NCBI RefSeq assembly: GCF_020271745.1
Contig: NZ_CP084296.1
Coordinates: forward strand, 2,046,001 to 2,110,000
Length of the DNA stretch: 64,000 nucleotides
Direction: 5' to 3'
Origin: Providencia alcalifaciens
GTDB taxonomy: Bacteria > Pseudomonadota > Gammaproteobacteria > Enterobacterales > Enterobacteriaceae
Both the position numbers and the translations under genes were made by a program. Below are positions 7,705-17,325 of the stretch, piece after piece (the first letter of the stretch is position 1; each line of letters opens with the position of its first letter). Under the pieces are notes generated by a model. The model worked only from the letters and a program-made list of their open reading frames with translations. It did no database searches and had not been told where the DNA came from.

Positions 7705-10683
7705 ATGGCCATCAAAAACGAAATTACTATTCTCACGAGAGCAGAACAGGCAGATCTTTATTCCCCACCCATTTTTTCAATCGAAGAACAACGTCTGTAC
7801 TTTTCTCTGAACGATGCGGAATTGGCAGTTTTTCGGTCAATTCGTCTCAGAGCTCATAGATGTTACTTTGTCGCGATTTTGGGATACTTCAAATCAAAGC
7901 CCGTCATCCTAGATATCGCTTACTCGCAGGTTTCTAAGGATTTAATGTTCATCAGTAAAGAGCTGCTTGGCGGCAAGGGGCTCAGACCATTCACTCCCTC
8001 ACAAAAACAAAAAGATCGACTCTACGCAAAAGTATTAGACCTTGCTGGTTATCACAAATGGGACGAAAGTCAGCACTTCAATTCTCTTTTCGACCACCTT
8101 GTTCAGGTGGGCAATGCCTGGCTGGAGCCGCGTTACCTCTTTGATACTGCTATTGAATTCCTAACCAGTCACAGCATTGCTATCCCTAGGTACACCGTAC
8201 TCCAGAGACTGATAAGCAGAGCGATGCAGCAGGTCAGAAAAGACCTGGCGCACCAACTTAATCAACTCACCAGTCCTGAACTTCACGTCTTTCTGGACAG
8301 CATAACAGCCATTGATGACGGACTAAGCCTGAACCAGCTCAGAGGCGGTGCAAAAAGTCTGACCGTACCTGAACTTAAAAAAGAGCTTGCCCTTTATCAT
8401 CAGTTAGCGCCATGGCGCACGCAAATCAATGGCGTTATCGATGGGCTTAATCTGTCTCTTAAAAATCGACAACACTTCGGTGAGCTCATCAACTATTACG
8501 GTAGTAAACTCAAACGATTCAAACGCGCACAGCAGCATCTATGGTTGCTATGTCACCTGACAGAGCGGATACAACTGGCACTGGAACGGTTAACTGATGG
8601 GTTCATTTACCATATCCGCAAGCAACAAGAAGCTGCCAACACCTTTGCACAACAAGCAGTGTTCCTGTCCTGGCAGTCAGCCGCGGACAATGTCACGAAA
8701 GCGGCAGAGTTACTGCATCTGTTTGTGGATGAGAACATTGATGATAATCAACCCTTCTCAGTAGTCAGACAACAGGCATTGAAGGTCATGAATGACAGGG
8801 ATATCCAGACCCTCTGCCTTTACCTGAAAAAACAGAAACGGACCGTGGAAGAGTACCAGTGGCAACATTACGATGAACAATGCAATCTCCTGGAGCAACT
8901 GTTAAGGCAGGTGTTCTTGTGCCTTGAATGTGAGGCCGGTAAAGGCTCAGAAGCCGTCGTCGCCCAACTTCAACAGATGCAGACGGAAATCGCATTCGGT
9001 GGACCACTGAAGACGATGGATACGTCGCTCATCCCGAAAAAGCACCTCCCATGGTTGGTTAAACAGGATAACGTTAACCCGCAACGTTACGAATGGCTGC
9101 TCTACCGGCAGTTAACCTCACGACTGAATGGACGCATTTATTTGCCAAATGTTACCAAATACCGCGCACTGAAAGACGACCTGATCCCCCAGACATCGCA
9201 GGATACCTTGCTGGCCTCATCAACACTGGACAGACTAAAACAGCCCGCAGAGTTATTGTTACAGGAGAAACAACACCGGCTGGAAAGTGCACTCAAAGAC
9301 GTTGCTCTCCATATTGATGAGGGAGACAATCGAAATGTGATCATGAAAAATCGTACCGGTACCCGCTGGCGTCTGCCGACCAAAAGCGCTACATCTCTGG
9401 TCAACAATCCCTTTTTTAAGCGAATGCAACCGGTCGGTATCGCGGATGTACTGCGGTATGTAGAGCGCGAAACCGGGTTCATGAAATGTCTGACTCATGT
9501 ACTTCCGATACAAAAACAAGGGTTCACTCATCAGGATGATTTACTGGCCATTCTGATTGCCAACGCCACTCACCGTGGTGTGTATGGCATGGCGCAGATC
9601 TCCGATCGAAGCTATGAACACCTGAGTACGGTGCAGGCCAACTATATCCGGCCTGAAACGCTGCATGACGCCAGCGACGTGATCAATAATGCGGTTGCAG
9701 CGCTACCCATCTTCCGCCACTACCATATTCAGGAGGACCAGCTGCATGCCAGTGCGGATGGTCAGAAATTCGAAACCCATCTGGAAACCTTTAAAACCCG
9801 GTACTCCTCTAAGTATTTCGGCACCAACAAAGGGATCACGGCCATGACACTGGTGGCCAACCACAGCGCCCTCAATGCTCGGATCATCGGTTCCAACGAG
9901 CACGAATCACACTATATTTATGACCTGTTACAATCCAACAGCAGTGAAATCAAACCTGACGTACTCTCGACAGATACACACGGTGTCAATCATGTTAACT
10001 TCGCCTTACTGGATCTATGCGGTTACAGTTTTGCACCGCGATACGCGCAGTTCAGTAGTGTCATCAATGATCTGTTTGATGTGACTGAAAGTGAACAAGG
10101 CAGCACCATACTGGCGCTAAAGAAGCCTATCAGAACGAATGTTATTACAACGGGATGGCAAGATATCAGGCGTATTGTTCTGTCACTTCAGACAAAGCGG
10201 ACGACACAAGCAATGCTGGTAAGAAAGTTGTCTGGTTACCCTTCTGGACACCCAATATTACAGGCTCTGACGGAGTATAATCGACTGGTTAAAGCGCAAT
10301 ATTTACTTGACTACATCGACGATGCCAGTTTGCGGCAGTATGTGCAACGTGCCCTGAACCGGGGAGAAGCATGGCACTTCCTTAGACGAGCCATTGCGTC
10401 GGTGAATGGTGATCAGTTCCGTGGCAAAAACGAGTCTGAAATCGCTATCTGGAATGAATGCGCAAGATTGCTTGCCAACGCGATCATCTACTTCAACTCC
10501 GCGATACTGAGTCATCTTCTGGGACACTTTGAAGCGAGAGGAGATGAAGAGAAAGCGGGTATCACTCGTGCTGTTTCGCCCGTTGCGTGGCAAAATATCA
10601 ACTTAAGCGGAACGTATAACTTCACTAATACTGGGAAATTGCCCAATATTGGCGAAATAACAAGGCCGATAGTGGATGATTAG
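7705..10683 (+). CDS. tnpA: Tn3-family transposase TnpA
   Basis: 992 aa, the normal size for Tn3-family DDE transposases. The catalytic core is recognisable: first Asp in SADGQKFETH, second Asp in LSTDTHGVNHVNF and Glu in RALNRGEAWHFLRRAI near the C-terminus. The N-terminal half carries the inverted-repeat binding region. It carries out replicative transposition, forming cointegrates. There is no partner resolvase in the element, so cointegrates would depend on host or foreign recombination. The C-terminal third closely resembles the fragment at 21948-22652. Start ATG at 7705, roughly 60 bases inside the long inverted repeat. Confidence 0.93.
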   Translation: MAIKNEITILTRAEQADLYSPPIFSIEEQRLYFSLNDAELAVFRSIRLRAHRCYFVAILGYFKSKPVILDIAYSQVSKDLMFISKELLGGKGLRPFTPSQKQKDRLYAKVLDLAGYHKWDESQHFNSLFDHLVQVGNAWLEPRYLFDTAIEFLTSHSIAIPRYTVLQRLISRAMQQVRKDLAHQLNQLTSPELHVFLDSITAIDDGLSLNQLRGGAKSLTVPELKKELALYHQLAPWRTQINGVIDGLNLSLKNRQHFGELINYYGSKLKRFKRAQQHLWLLCHLTERIQLALERLTDGFIYHIRKQQEAANTFAQQAVFLSWQSAADNVTKAAELLHLFVDENIDDNQPFSVVRQQALKVMNDRDIQTLCLYLKKQKRTVEEYQWQHYDEQCNLLEQLLRQVFLCLECEAGKGSEAVVAQLQQMQTEIAFGGPLKTMDTSLIPKKHLPWLVKQDNVNPQRYEWLLYRQLTSRLNGRIYLPNVTKYRALKDDLIPQTSQDTLLASSTLDRLKQPAELLLQEKQHRLESALKDVALHIDEGDNRNVIMKNRTGTRWRLPTKSATSLVNNPFFKRMQPVGIADVLRYVERETGFMKCLTHVLPIQKQGFTHQDDLLAILIANATHRGVYGMAQISDRSYEHLSTVQANYIRPETLHDASDVINNAVAALPIFRHYHIQEDQLHASADGQKFETHLETFKTRYSSKYFGTNKGITAMTLVANHSALNARIIGSNEHESHYIYDLLQSNSSEIKPDVLSTDTHGVNHVNFALLDLCGYSFAPRYAQFSSVINDLFDVTESEQGSTILALKKPIRTNVITTGWQDIRRIVLSLQTKRTTQAMLVRKLSGYPSGHPILQALTEYNRLVKAQYLLDYIDDASLRQYVQRALNRGEAWHFLRRAIASVNGDQFRGKNESEIAIWNECARLLANAIIYFNSAILSHLLGHFEARGDEEKAGITRAVSPVAWQNINLSGTYNFTNTGKLPNIGEITRPIVDD

Positions 10684-10697
10684 GCTCCAAGCTGAAA

Positions 10698-10777
10698 GTA
10701 AACCACCTCCGCAGCCATTTATTGGTGTGGTCTACAGAGGATTATGTCTTTTTAGAGGGGAAAATCCCTAGAACCCC
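10698..10777 (-). repeat. Right terminal inverted repeat, about 80 bp
   Basis: Mirror of 7566-7645, ending CCCTAGAACCCC at 10777. The next base already belongs to the truncated IS26 copy. Confidence 0.85.
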
Positions 10778-11023
10778 TGATTGAATGCGATCATGGCAAA
10801 CTGAAACGGATAATCGGCGCCACGCTGGGATTTAAATCCATGAAGACGGCTTACGCCACCATCAAAGGTATTGAGGTGATGCGTGCACTACGCAAAGGCC
10901 AGGCCTCAGCATTTTATTATGGTGATCCCCTGGGCGAAATGCGCCTGGTAAGCAGAGTTTTTGAAATGTAAGGCCTTTGAATAAGACAAAAGGCTGCCTC
11001 ATCGCTAACTTTGCAACAGTGCC
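10778..11023 (+). mobile_element. IS26 fragment (right 246 bp)
   Basis: Identical over its length, as far as I compared it, with 12638-12883 of the intact IS26: the last part of tnpA and the right inverted repeat ending TTTGCAACAGTGCC. Its left part is missing, cut by the Tn3-family element. It is in the same orientation as the intact copy, so it is the left arm of a former IS26-aph(3')-Ia-IS26 composite transposon (Tn4352-like). Confidence 0.93.
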
Positions 11024-11160
11024 AATTTATGAGTAAAGGATTATGTCCACGATAAGCACCTGGGTCGATTCCTGGGAGGCGGCCATGAGGGTAGGGAAGC
11101 GCCGTCCCGTCAAGTCAGCGTAATGCTCTGCCAGTGTTACAACCAATTAACCAATTCTGA

Positions 11161-11976
11161 TTAGAAAAACTCATCGAGCATCAAATGAAACTGCAATTTA
11201 TTCATATCAGGATTATCAATACCATATTTTTGAAAAAGCCGTTTCTGTAATGAAGGAGAAAACTCACCGAGGCAGTTCCATAGGATGGCAAGATCCTGGT
11301 ATCGGTCTGCGATTCCGACTCGTCCAACATCAATACAACCTATTAATTTCCCCTCGTCAAAAATAAGGTTATCAAGTGAGAAATCACCATGAGTGACGAC
11401 TGAATCCGGTGAGAATGGCAAAAGCTTATGCATTTCTTTCCAGACTTGTTCAACAGGCCAGCCATTACGCTCGTCATCAAAATCACTCGCATCAACCAAA
11501 CCGTTATTCATTCGTGATTGCGCCTGAGCGAGACGAAATACGCGATCGCTGTTAAAAGGACAATTACAAACAGGAATCGAATGCAACCGGCGCAGGAACA
11601 CTGCCAGCGCATCAACAATATTTTCACCTGAATCAGGATATTCTTCTAATACCTGGAATGCTGTTTTCCCGGGGATCGCAGTGGTGAGTAACCATGCATC
11701 ATCAGGAGTACGGATAAAATGCTTGATGGTCGGAAGAGGCATAAATTCCGTCAGCCAGTTTAGTCTGACCATCTCATCTGTAACATCATTGGCAACGCTA
11801 CCTTTGCCATGTTTCAGAAACAACTCTGGCGCATCGGGCTTCCCATACAATCGATAGATTGTCGCACCTGATTGCCCGACATTATCGCGAGCCCATTTAT
11901 ACCCATATAAATCAGCATCCATGTTGGAATTTAATCGCGGCCTCGAGCAAGACGTTTCCCGTTGAATATGGCTCAT
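11161..11976 (-). CDS. aph(3')-Ia: Aminoglycoside 3'-phosphotransferase APH(3')-Ia
   Basis: 271 aa, full length, start MSHIQRETSCSRPRLNSNMD and end MNKLQFHLMLDEFF. Catalytic loop HGDFSLDN and metal-binding IDVGRVGIADRYQD are intact. It phosphorylates the 3'-OH of kanamycin, neomycin and paromomycin with ATP in the cytoplasm. It lies between an IS26 stump and an intact IS26 in direct orientation, the usual aphA1 setting. The 137 bases between its stop and the IS26 stump and the 87 bases upstream hold no other gene; the promoter should lie in the upstream stretch. Confidence 0.97.
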   Translation of the reverse strand: MSHIQRETSCSRPRLNSNMDADLYGYKWARDNVGQSGATIYRLYGKPDAPELFLKHGKGSVANDVTDEMVRLNWLTEFMPLPTIKHFIRTPDDAWLLTTAIPGKTAFQVLEEYPDSGENIVDALAVFLRRLHSIPVCNCPFNSDRVFRLAQAQSRMNNGLVDASDFDDERNGWPVEQVWKEMHKLLPFSPDSVVTHGDFSLDNLIFDEGKLIGCIDVGRVGIADRYQDLAILWNCLGEFSPSLQKRLFQKYGIDNPDMNKLQFHLMLDEFF

Positions 11977-12063
11977 AACACCCCTTGTATTACTGTTTAT
12001 GTAAGCAGACAGTTTTATTGTTCATGATGATATATTTTTATCTTGTGCAATGTAACATCAGAG

Positions 12064-12883
12064 GGCACTGTTGCAAATAGTCGGTGGTGATAAACTTATC
12101 ATCCCCTTTTGCTGATGGAGCTGCACATGAACCCATTCAAAGGCCGGCATTTTCAGCGTGACATCATTCTGTGGGCCGTACGCTGGTACTGCAAATACGG
12201 CATCAGTTACCGTGAGCTGCAGGAGATGCTGGCTGAACGCGGAGTGAATGTCGATCACTCCACGATTTACCGCTGGGTTCAGCGTTATGCGCCTGAAATG
12301 GAAAAACGGCTGCGCTGGTACTGGCGTAACCCTTCCGATCTTTGCCCGTGGCACATGGATGAAACCTACGTGAAGGTCAATGGCCGCTGGGCGTATCTGT
12401 ACCGGGCCGTCGACAGCCGGGGCCGCACTGTCGATTTTTATCTCTCCTCCCGTCGTAACAGCAAAGCTGCATACCGGTTTCTGGGTAAAATCCTCAACAA
12501 CGTGAAGAAGTGGCAGATCCCGCGATTCATCAACACGGATAAAGCGCCCGCCTATGGTCGCGCGCTTGCTCTGCTCAAACGCGAAGGCCGGTGCCCGTCT
12601 GACGTTGAACACCGACAGATTAAGTACCGGAACAACGTGATTGAATGCGATCATGGCAAACTGAAACGGATAATCGGCGCCACGCTGGGATTTAAATCCA
12701 TGAAGACGGCTTACGCCACCATCAAAGGTATTGAGGTGATGCGTGCACTACGCAAAGGCCAGGCCTCAGCATTTTATTATGGTGATCCCCTGGGCGAAAT
12801 GCGCCTGGTAAGCAGAGTTTTTGAAATGTAAGGCCTTTGAATAAGACAAAAGGCTGCCTCATCGCTAACTTTGCAACAGTGCC
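12064..12883 (+). mobile_element. IS26 (complete, 820 bp)
   Basis: Starts GGCACTGTTGCAAA and ends TTTGCAACAGTGCC; the length is exactly 820 bp. One transposase gene inside. It forms the right arm of the aph(3')-Ia unit and truncates tniA at 12884. No target duplication can be assigned because the partner copy is truncated. Confidence 0.97.
12127..12831 (+). CDS. tnpA: IS26 transposase (IS6 family)
   Basis: 234 aa from the ATG at 12127 (MNPFKGRHFQRDIIL); upstream in-frame starts were rejected because this is the known IS26 start. DDE motifs: Asp in HMDETYVKVNG, Asp in INTDKAPAYGRAL, Glu in NVIECDHGKLKRI. It catalyses replicative and targeted-conservative cointegrate formation, which builds and deletes arrays of resistance genes between IS26 copies. 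Confidence 0.96.
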   Translation: MNPFKGRHFQRDIILWAVRWYCKYGISYRELQEMLAERGVNVDHSTIYRWVQRYAPEMEKRLRWYWRNPSDLCPWHMDETYVKVNGRWAYLYRAVDSRGRTVDFYLSSRRNSKAAYRFLGKILNNVKKWQIPRFINTDKAPAYGRALALLKREGRCPSDVEHRQIKYRNNVIECDHGKLKRIIGATLGFKSMKTAYATIKGIEVMRALRKGQASAFYYGDPLGEMRLVSRVFEM

Positions 12884-13319
12884 CGCCGATGCGCTCAAGC
12901 CGTGGATTGCGCGGCGTGAACGCTGGCCGTCCTTTCTGATCCGGCGCGATCCGCGCGACATCAGCCGTATCTGGGTCCTGGAACCGGAGGGACAGCATTA
13001 CCTGGAAATTCCCTACCGTACCTTGTCGCATCCGGCTGTCACCCTCTGGGAACAACGGCAGGCGCTGGCGAAACTGCGGCAGCAAGGGCGCGAACAGGTG
13101 GATGAGTCGGCGCTGTTCCGCATGATCGGCCAGATGCGTGAGATTGTGACCAGCGCGCAGAAGGCCACACGCAAGGCGCGGCGTGACGCGGATCGCCGCC
13201 AGCACCTCAAGACATCAGCTCGGCCGGACAAGCCCGTTCCGCCGGATACGGATATTGCCGACCCGCAGGCAGACAACTTGCCACCCGCCAAACCGTTCGA
13301 CCAGATTGAGGAGTGGTAG
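12884..13319 (+). pseudogene. tniA: tniA C-terminal fragment (Tn402/Tn5053-type transposase)
   Basis: The frame reads ADALKPWIARRERWPSFLIRRDPRDISRIWVLEPEG...DQIEEW, the C-terminal Mu-type integrase beta-barrel part of TniA. The catalytic core is absent because IS26 begins directly upstream. Its stop lies 2 bases before the tniB start, as in the tni operon. This is the backbone left by a class 1 integron/Tn402-like transposon. Confidence 0.85.
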
Positions 13320-13321
13320 CC

Positions 13322-13738
13322 GTGGACGAATATCCCATCATCGACCTGTCCCACCTGCTGCCGGCGGCCCAGGGCTTGGCCCGTCTTCCGGCGGACGAGC
13401 GCATCCAGCGCCTTCGCGCCGACCGCTGGATCGGCTATCCGCGCGCAGTCGAGGCGCTGAACCGGCTGGAAGCCCTTTATGCGTGGCCAAACAAGCAACG
13501 CATGCCCAACCTGCTGCTGGTTGGCCCGACCAACAATGGCAAGTCGATGATCGTCGAGAAGTTCCGCCGCACCCACCCGGCCAGCTCCGACGCCGACCAG
13601 GAGCACATCCCGGTGTTGGTCGTGCAGATGCCGTCCGAGCCGTCCGTGATCCGCTTCTACGTCGCGCTGCTCGCCGCGATGGGCGCGCCGCTGCGCCCAC
13701 GCCCACGGTTGCCGGAAATGGAGCAACTGGCTCTGGCT
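13322..13738 (+). pseudogene. tniB: tniB, 5' fragment
   Basis: AAA+ ATPase partner of TniA. GTG start at 13322 (MDEYPIIDLSHLLPAAQGLARL), Walker A VGPTNNGKS. The normal protein is about 300 aa; here it is broken after about 139 codons by the left end of an IS21-family element (about 13739). This matches the tniB-delta/IS1326 structure of In2 in Tn21. Confidence 0.85.
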
Positions 13739-15007
13739 GTTGAGTTGCATCTAAAATTGACCCACTTAGGGTAAAGATTTGCGTCGAAATTTGACCCACG
13801 TATGACACTGTTTCCCGTCTGGATATGGCGGGAGAAATCAAGGAGTGATAAACGTGGCGATATTGAGCGCAATTCGACGCTGGCATTTTCGCGATGGTGC
13901 GTCGATTCGGGAAATAGCCCGACGAAGCGGCCTGTCCAGGAACACCGTTCGCAAGTATTTGCAAAGCAAGGTGGTTGAACCGCAGTACCCAGCGCGAGAC
14001 AGCGTTGGCAAGTTAAGTCCTTTTGAGCCCAAGTTAAGGCAGTGGCTCTCCACCGAGCACAAAAAGACAAAGAAGCTGCGCAGAAACCTGCGCAGCATGT
14101 ACCGGGATTTGGTCGCTTTGGGCTTTACCGGGTCTTATGACCGAGTGTGTGCCTTTGCCCGACAGTGGAAAGATTCCGAACAGTTCAAGGCGCAAACCTC
14201 GGGCAAGGGTTGTTTCATCCCCTTGCGCTTTGCTTGTGGCGAAGCCTTCCAATTCGATTGGAGTGAGGACTTTGCCCGCATAGCGGGCAAACAGGTCAAA
14301 CTTCAGATTGCCCAGTTTAAGTTGGCCCACAGCCGGGCCTTTGTGCTTCGGGCTTACTACCAGCAAAAACATGAAATGCTGTTTGATGCCCACTGGCATG
14401 CCTTTCAAATCTTCGGTGGCATTCCCAAGCGCGGCATCTACGACAACATGAAGACCGCTGTGGATTCGGTGGGGCGTGGCAAAGAGCGCAGGGTCAATCA
14501 GCGGTTCACTGCCATGGTCAGCCACTACCTGTTTGATGCGCAGTTCTGTAATCCAGCATCGGGTTGGGAGAAAGGCCAGATTGAGAAGAACGTGCAGGAT
14601 TCCCGCCAACGCCTGTGGCAAGGGGCACCAGACTTTCAAAGCCTTGCTGATTTGAATGTGTGGCTTGAGCATCGCTGCAAAGCGCTGTGGTCTGAGCTGC
14701 GCCACCCCGAATTGGACCAAACCGTGCAAGAGGCCTTTGCCGATGAACAAGGCGAGTTGATGGCGCTACCCAATGCCTTTGATGCATTCGTGGAGCAAAC
14801 CAAGCGAGTCACTTCAACCTGCCTTGTTCACCACGAGGGCAATCGCTACAGCGTTCCTGCCAGTTACGCCAACAGGGCCATCAGCCTTCGGATTTATGCA
14901 GACAAGCTGGTGATGGCTGCCGAAGGCCAACACATTGCCGAGCATCCAAGATTGTTTGGCAGTGGCCACGCTCGGCGTGGCCACACACAATACGACTGGC
15001 ACCATTA
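13739..15007 (+). mobile_element. IS1326-like IS21-family element, 3'-truncated
   Basis: Starts near TGTTGAGTTGCATC with the multiple end repeats typical of IS21 elements (TTGACCCACTTAGGG and TTGACCCACGTATGA). It contains most of istA; istB and the right end are lost where the Tn1721 inverted repeat starts at 15008. Insertion inside tniB supports IS1326. Confidence 0.85.
13854..15007 (+). pseudogene. istA: IstA transposase of IS1326, truncated
   Basis: GTG start at 13854 with AAGGAG upstream (an in-frame GTG at 13845 overlaps this ribosome site). N-terminal helix-turn-helix SIREIARRSGLSRNTVRKYL, then the integrase core with FQFDWSEDF (first Asp), GGIPKRGIYDNMKTAV (second Asp) and GWEKGQIEKNVQ (Glu). 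The last roughly 120 residues of the normal approximately 507-aa protein are removed by the Tn1721-type end, and istB is missing, so the element cannot transpose by itself. Confidence 0.85.
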
Positions 15008-16371
15008 GGGGAGCCCGCAGAATTCGGAAAAAATCGTACGCTAAGGTTTTCCGGGCATCCGTAAGGGCCGAAACTTCCCGTCTTCCAGTCTGCGGCTCTG
15101 CCGCCAGACGTAATCGCCGGTTAGGTTGATGTGCTCCCAGCCCAGCGGCGACAGGAATTGCAGCAGCTCGCCGTCCACCGGCTTGCCGGCCTCGACCAAC
15201 CCCTGGGTGGCGCGTTCCAGGTACACCGTGTTCCACAGCACGATAGCCGCCGTCACCAGGTTGAGGCCGCTGGCCCGGTAGCGCTGCTGCTCGAAGCTCC
15301 GATCCCTGATTTCCCCAAGGCGGTTGAAGAACACCGCCCTGGCCAGCGAGTTGCGCGCCTCACCTTTGTTCAGGCCGGCATGCACGCGGCGGCGCAGTTC
15401 AACACTTTGCAGCCAGTCCAGGATGAACAGCGTGCGCTCGATCCGGCCCAGCTCGCGCAGGGCCACGGCCAGTCCGTTCTGGCGCGGGTAGCTGCCGAGC
15501 TTGCGCAGCATCAGCGAGGCGGTGACGGTGCCCTGCTTGATCGAGCTGGCCAGGCGCAGGATGTCGTCCCAGTGGGCACGCACGTGCTTGATGTTCAGGG
15601 TGCCGCCGATCAGCGGGCGCAACGTCGGGTAGGCTTGCACGCCCTGCGGCACGTACAGCTTGGTTTCGCCGAGGTCGCGGATGCGCGGCGCGAAGCGGAA
15701 GCCTAGCAGGTGCATCAGGGCAAAGACGTGATCGGTGAAGCCGGCCGTGTCGGTGTAGTGCTCCTCGATCCGCAGGTCGGACTCGTGGTACAGCAGGCCG
15801 TCGAGCACATAGGTGGAATCGCGGACGCCGACATTCACCACGCGGGTGCTGAACGGCGCGTACTGGTCGGAGATATGGGTATAGAACAGCCGTCCCGGCT
15901 CGCTACCGTACTTCGGGTTGACGTGCCCGGTGCTCTCGCCCCGGCCACCCGCGCGGAAGCGCTGGCCATCGGAGGATGAGGTCGTGCCGTCGCCCCAGTG
16001 GGCGGCAAAGGCGTGGCGATACTGGTGGTTGACCAGCTCGGCCAAGGCCGCCGAATAGGTTTCGTCGCGGATGTGCCAGGCTTGCAGCCAGGACAGCTTG
16101 GCGTAGGTCAGGCCGGGGCTCGACTCGGCCATCTTGGTCAGCCCGAGGTTGATCGCATCACCGAGGATTGCGGACAGCAGCAACGTCCTGTCTTTGGCCT
16201 CGGCCCCGTCCTTCAAGTGGGTGAAGTGGCGGCTGAAGCCCGTCCAGTCGTCCACGTCCATCAGCAGTTCGGTGATCTTGATGCGCGGCAGTAACTGGCT
16301 GGTTTGGTCGATCAGCGCCTGCGCCCGATCCGGCACCGCCGCATCCAGCGGGGTGATTTTCAGCCCTGACT
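15008..16371 (+). repeat. Direct repeat copy 1 (1364 bp, Tn1721 end plus tnpA 3' part)
   Basis: Apparently identical to 20496-21859, offset 5488 bases, same orientation. Recombination between the copies could excise or tandemly amplify the 5.5-kb tet(A) segment, the known tet amplification mechanism of Tn1721. Confidence 0.9.
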
Positions 16372-16810
16372 CGGTGAGGATGGCATCGGGCAGCTCGTTG
16401 TCCTTGGCCAGGCGGGTGACGGTGGCCAACTGCTCGTCCAGCAGCTGCAAACGCTCTTCCAGGTACTGGTCGCTGTTCGGGTTGATCGCCAGGGGCAGGG
16501 CCTGCTCGCGCTTGAGTGCGGCGAACTTCTCGGCCGGCAGCAGGTAGTCGTCGAAGTCGCGGAACTGCCGCGAGCCCTTGACCCAGATGTCGCCGGAGCG
16601 CAGGGCGTTCTTCAGCTCGGACAGGGCGCAGATTTCGTAGAATTTCCGGTCGAGGCCTTCCGGGGTGATCACCAGCGGCTTCCAGCGCGGCTTGATGAAG
16701 GCCGTGGGTGCATCGGCCGGCACCTTGCGCAGGTTGTCGGCGTTCATCTCACGCAGGGTCTGCACGGCTGCCAGCACGCCTTGCGCGGCCGGCCCGTGCT
16801 GTTCCCCAAC
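15041..16810 (-). pseudogene. tnpA: Tn1721-type tnpA, C-terminal fragment
   Basis: About 590 codons of a Tn21-subgroup transposase, ending [15 protein letters not shown]. The 5' end is replaced from about 16811 by the cysteine-hydrolase fragment, the junction known from Tn1721. It keeps the middle and catalytic regions ([36 protein letters not shown]) but not the N-terminal DNA-binding part, so it is inactive. Confidence 0.9.
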
Positions 16811-17188
16811 TTTTCGCTCGGCGAAGAGTATGAACATGCGCCGCCGGCGACGAATCGCCAAATCTCACCGTATCTCCCGAGCGGACGATTTCGCACCGGT
16901 CTGCCCGTCGAAGGGCTTGCGATCGAACGGGGCGACCTTTTCTATGCATGTCCGCGAGCCAGCGTCTTTTATGGCACGGCGCTCGACGCCGACCTTCGGA
17001 CGCGCGGCGTAAGCACGCTTGTCATGGCCGGGATAAGCACCACCGGCGTTGTTCTTTCAAGCGTCGCCTGGGCTAGTGATGCGGACTACGACGTGCGTTT
17101 GGTCCAGGACTGCTGCTACGACCCGGATCGGGATGCCCACGAAGCTCTGTTGCGTTCCGGGTTCGGCGGACGTGTACAGGTCGTGTAA
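16811..17188 (+). pseudogene. Isochorismatase-like cysteine hydrolase, 5'-truncated
   Basis: The frame reads [25 protein letters not shown], then LVMAGISTTGVVLSSVAWASDADYDVRLVQDCCYDPD. The VMAGISTTGVV segment is in the place of the catalytic Cys of the family (usually GxxTxxCV); the expected Cys is a Val here. The beginning, with the catalytic Asp, is missing because the gene is fused to tnpA DNA near 16811. It is a passenger in tet(A) transposons and probably non-functional. Confidence 0.7.
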
Positions 17189-17325
17189 TTTTCGGGCCTC
17201 GCATGATCGCGGCCATAGCCGCAGGTGGATTGGTGCGAGGCAGGGCCAGTCCAAGTCAGGGTGCGGTCATCGCGGCGCCTGCAACTCTCAAAAACCCATC
17301 GCCGTAGCGGAGGTCTTGTAATCGC

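Larger units (their letters stand above)
7566..10777 (+). mobile_element. Tn3-family insertion-sequence-like element (tnpA only)
   Basis: 3212 bp bounded by near-perfect inverted repeats beginning GGGGTTCTAGGGATTTTCCC, with only a transposase gene inside: no resolvase, no res site recognised and no cargo. The flanking 5 bases differ (GAGAT at left, TGATT at right), so there is no target duplication; the right flank is truncated IS26. The element probably reached this state by recombination or flanking deletion. I recognise the family but cannot name the element with certainty. Confidence 0.85.

Noticed and set aside
9093..9531. Small frames within the Tn3-family transposase gene
   Set aside because: No start signals; fully inside tnpA, which has an uninterrupted conserved frame.
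13183..13743. Long + strand frame rich in Pro/Arg/Gly
   Set aside because: It is a shadow of tniA/tniB in another frame in GC-rich DNA; the composition is typical of out-of-frame translation.
15131..16547. Several + strand frames opposite the Tn1721 tnpA fragment
   Set aside because: They are antisense shadows; the same frames recur opposite the second tnpA copy at 20619-21885.
16811..17188. Isochorismatase-like frame considered as an intact enzyme
   Set aside because: The N-terminal catalytic part is missing and the frame begins in tnpA DNA, a junction typical of Tn1721.
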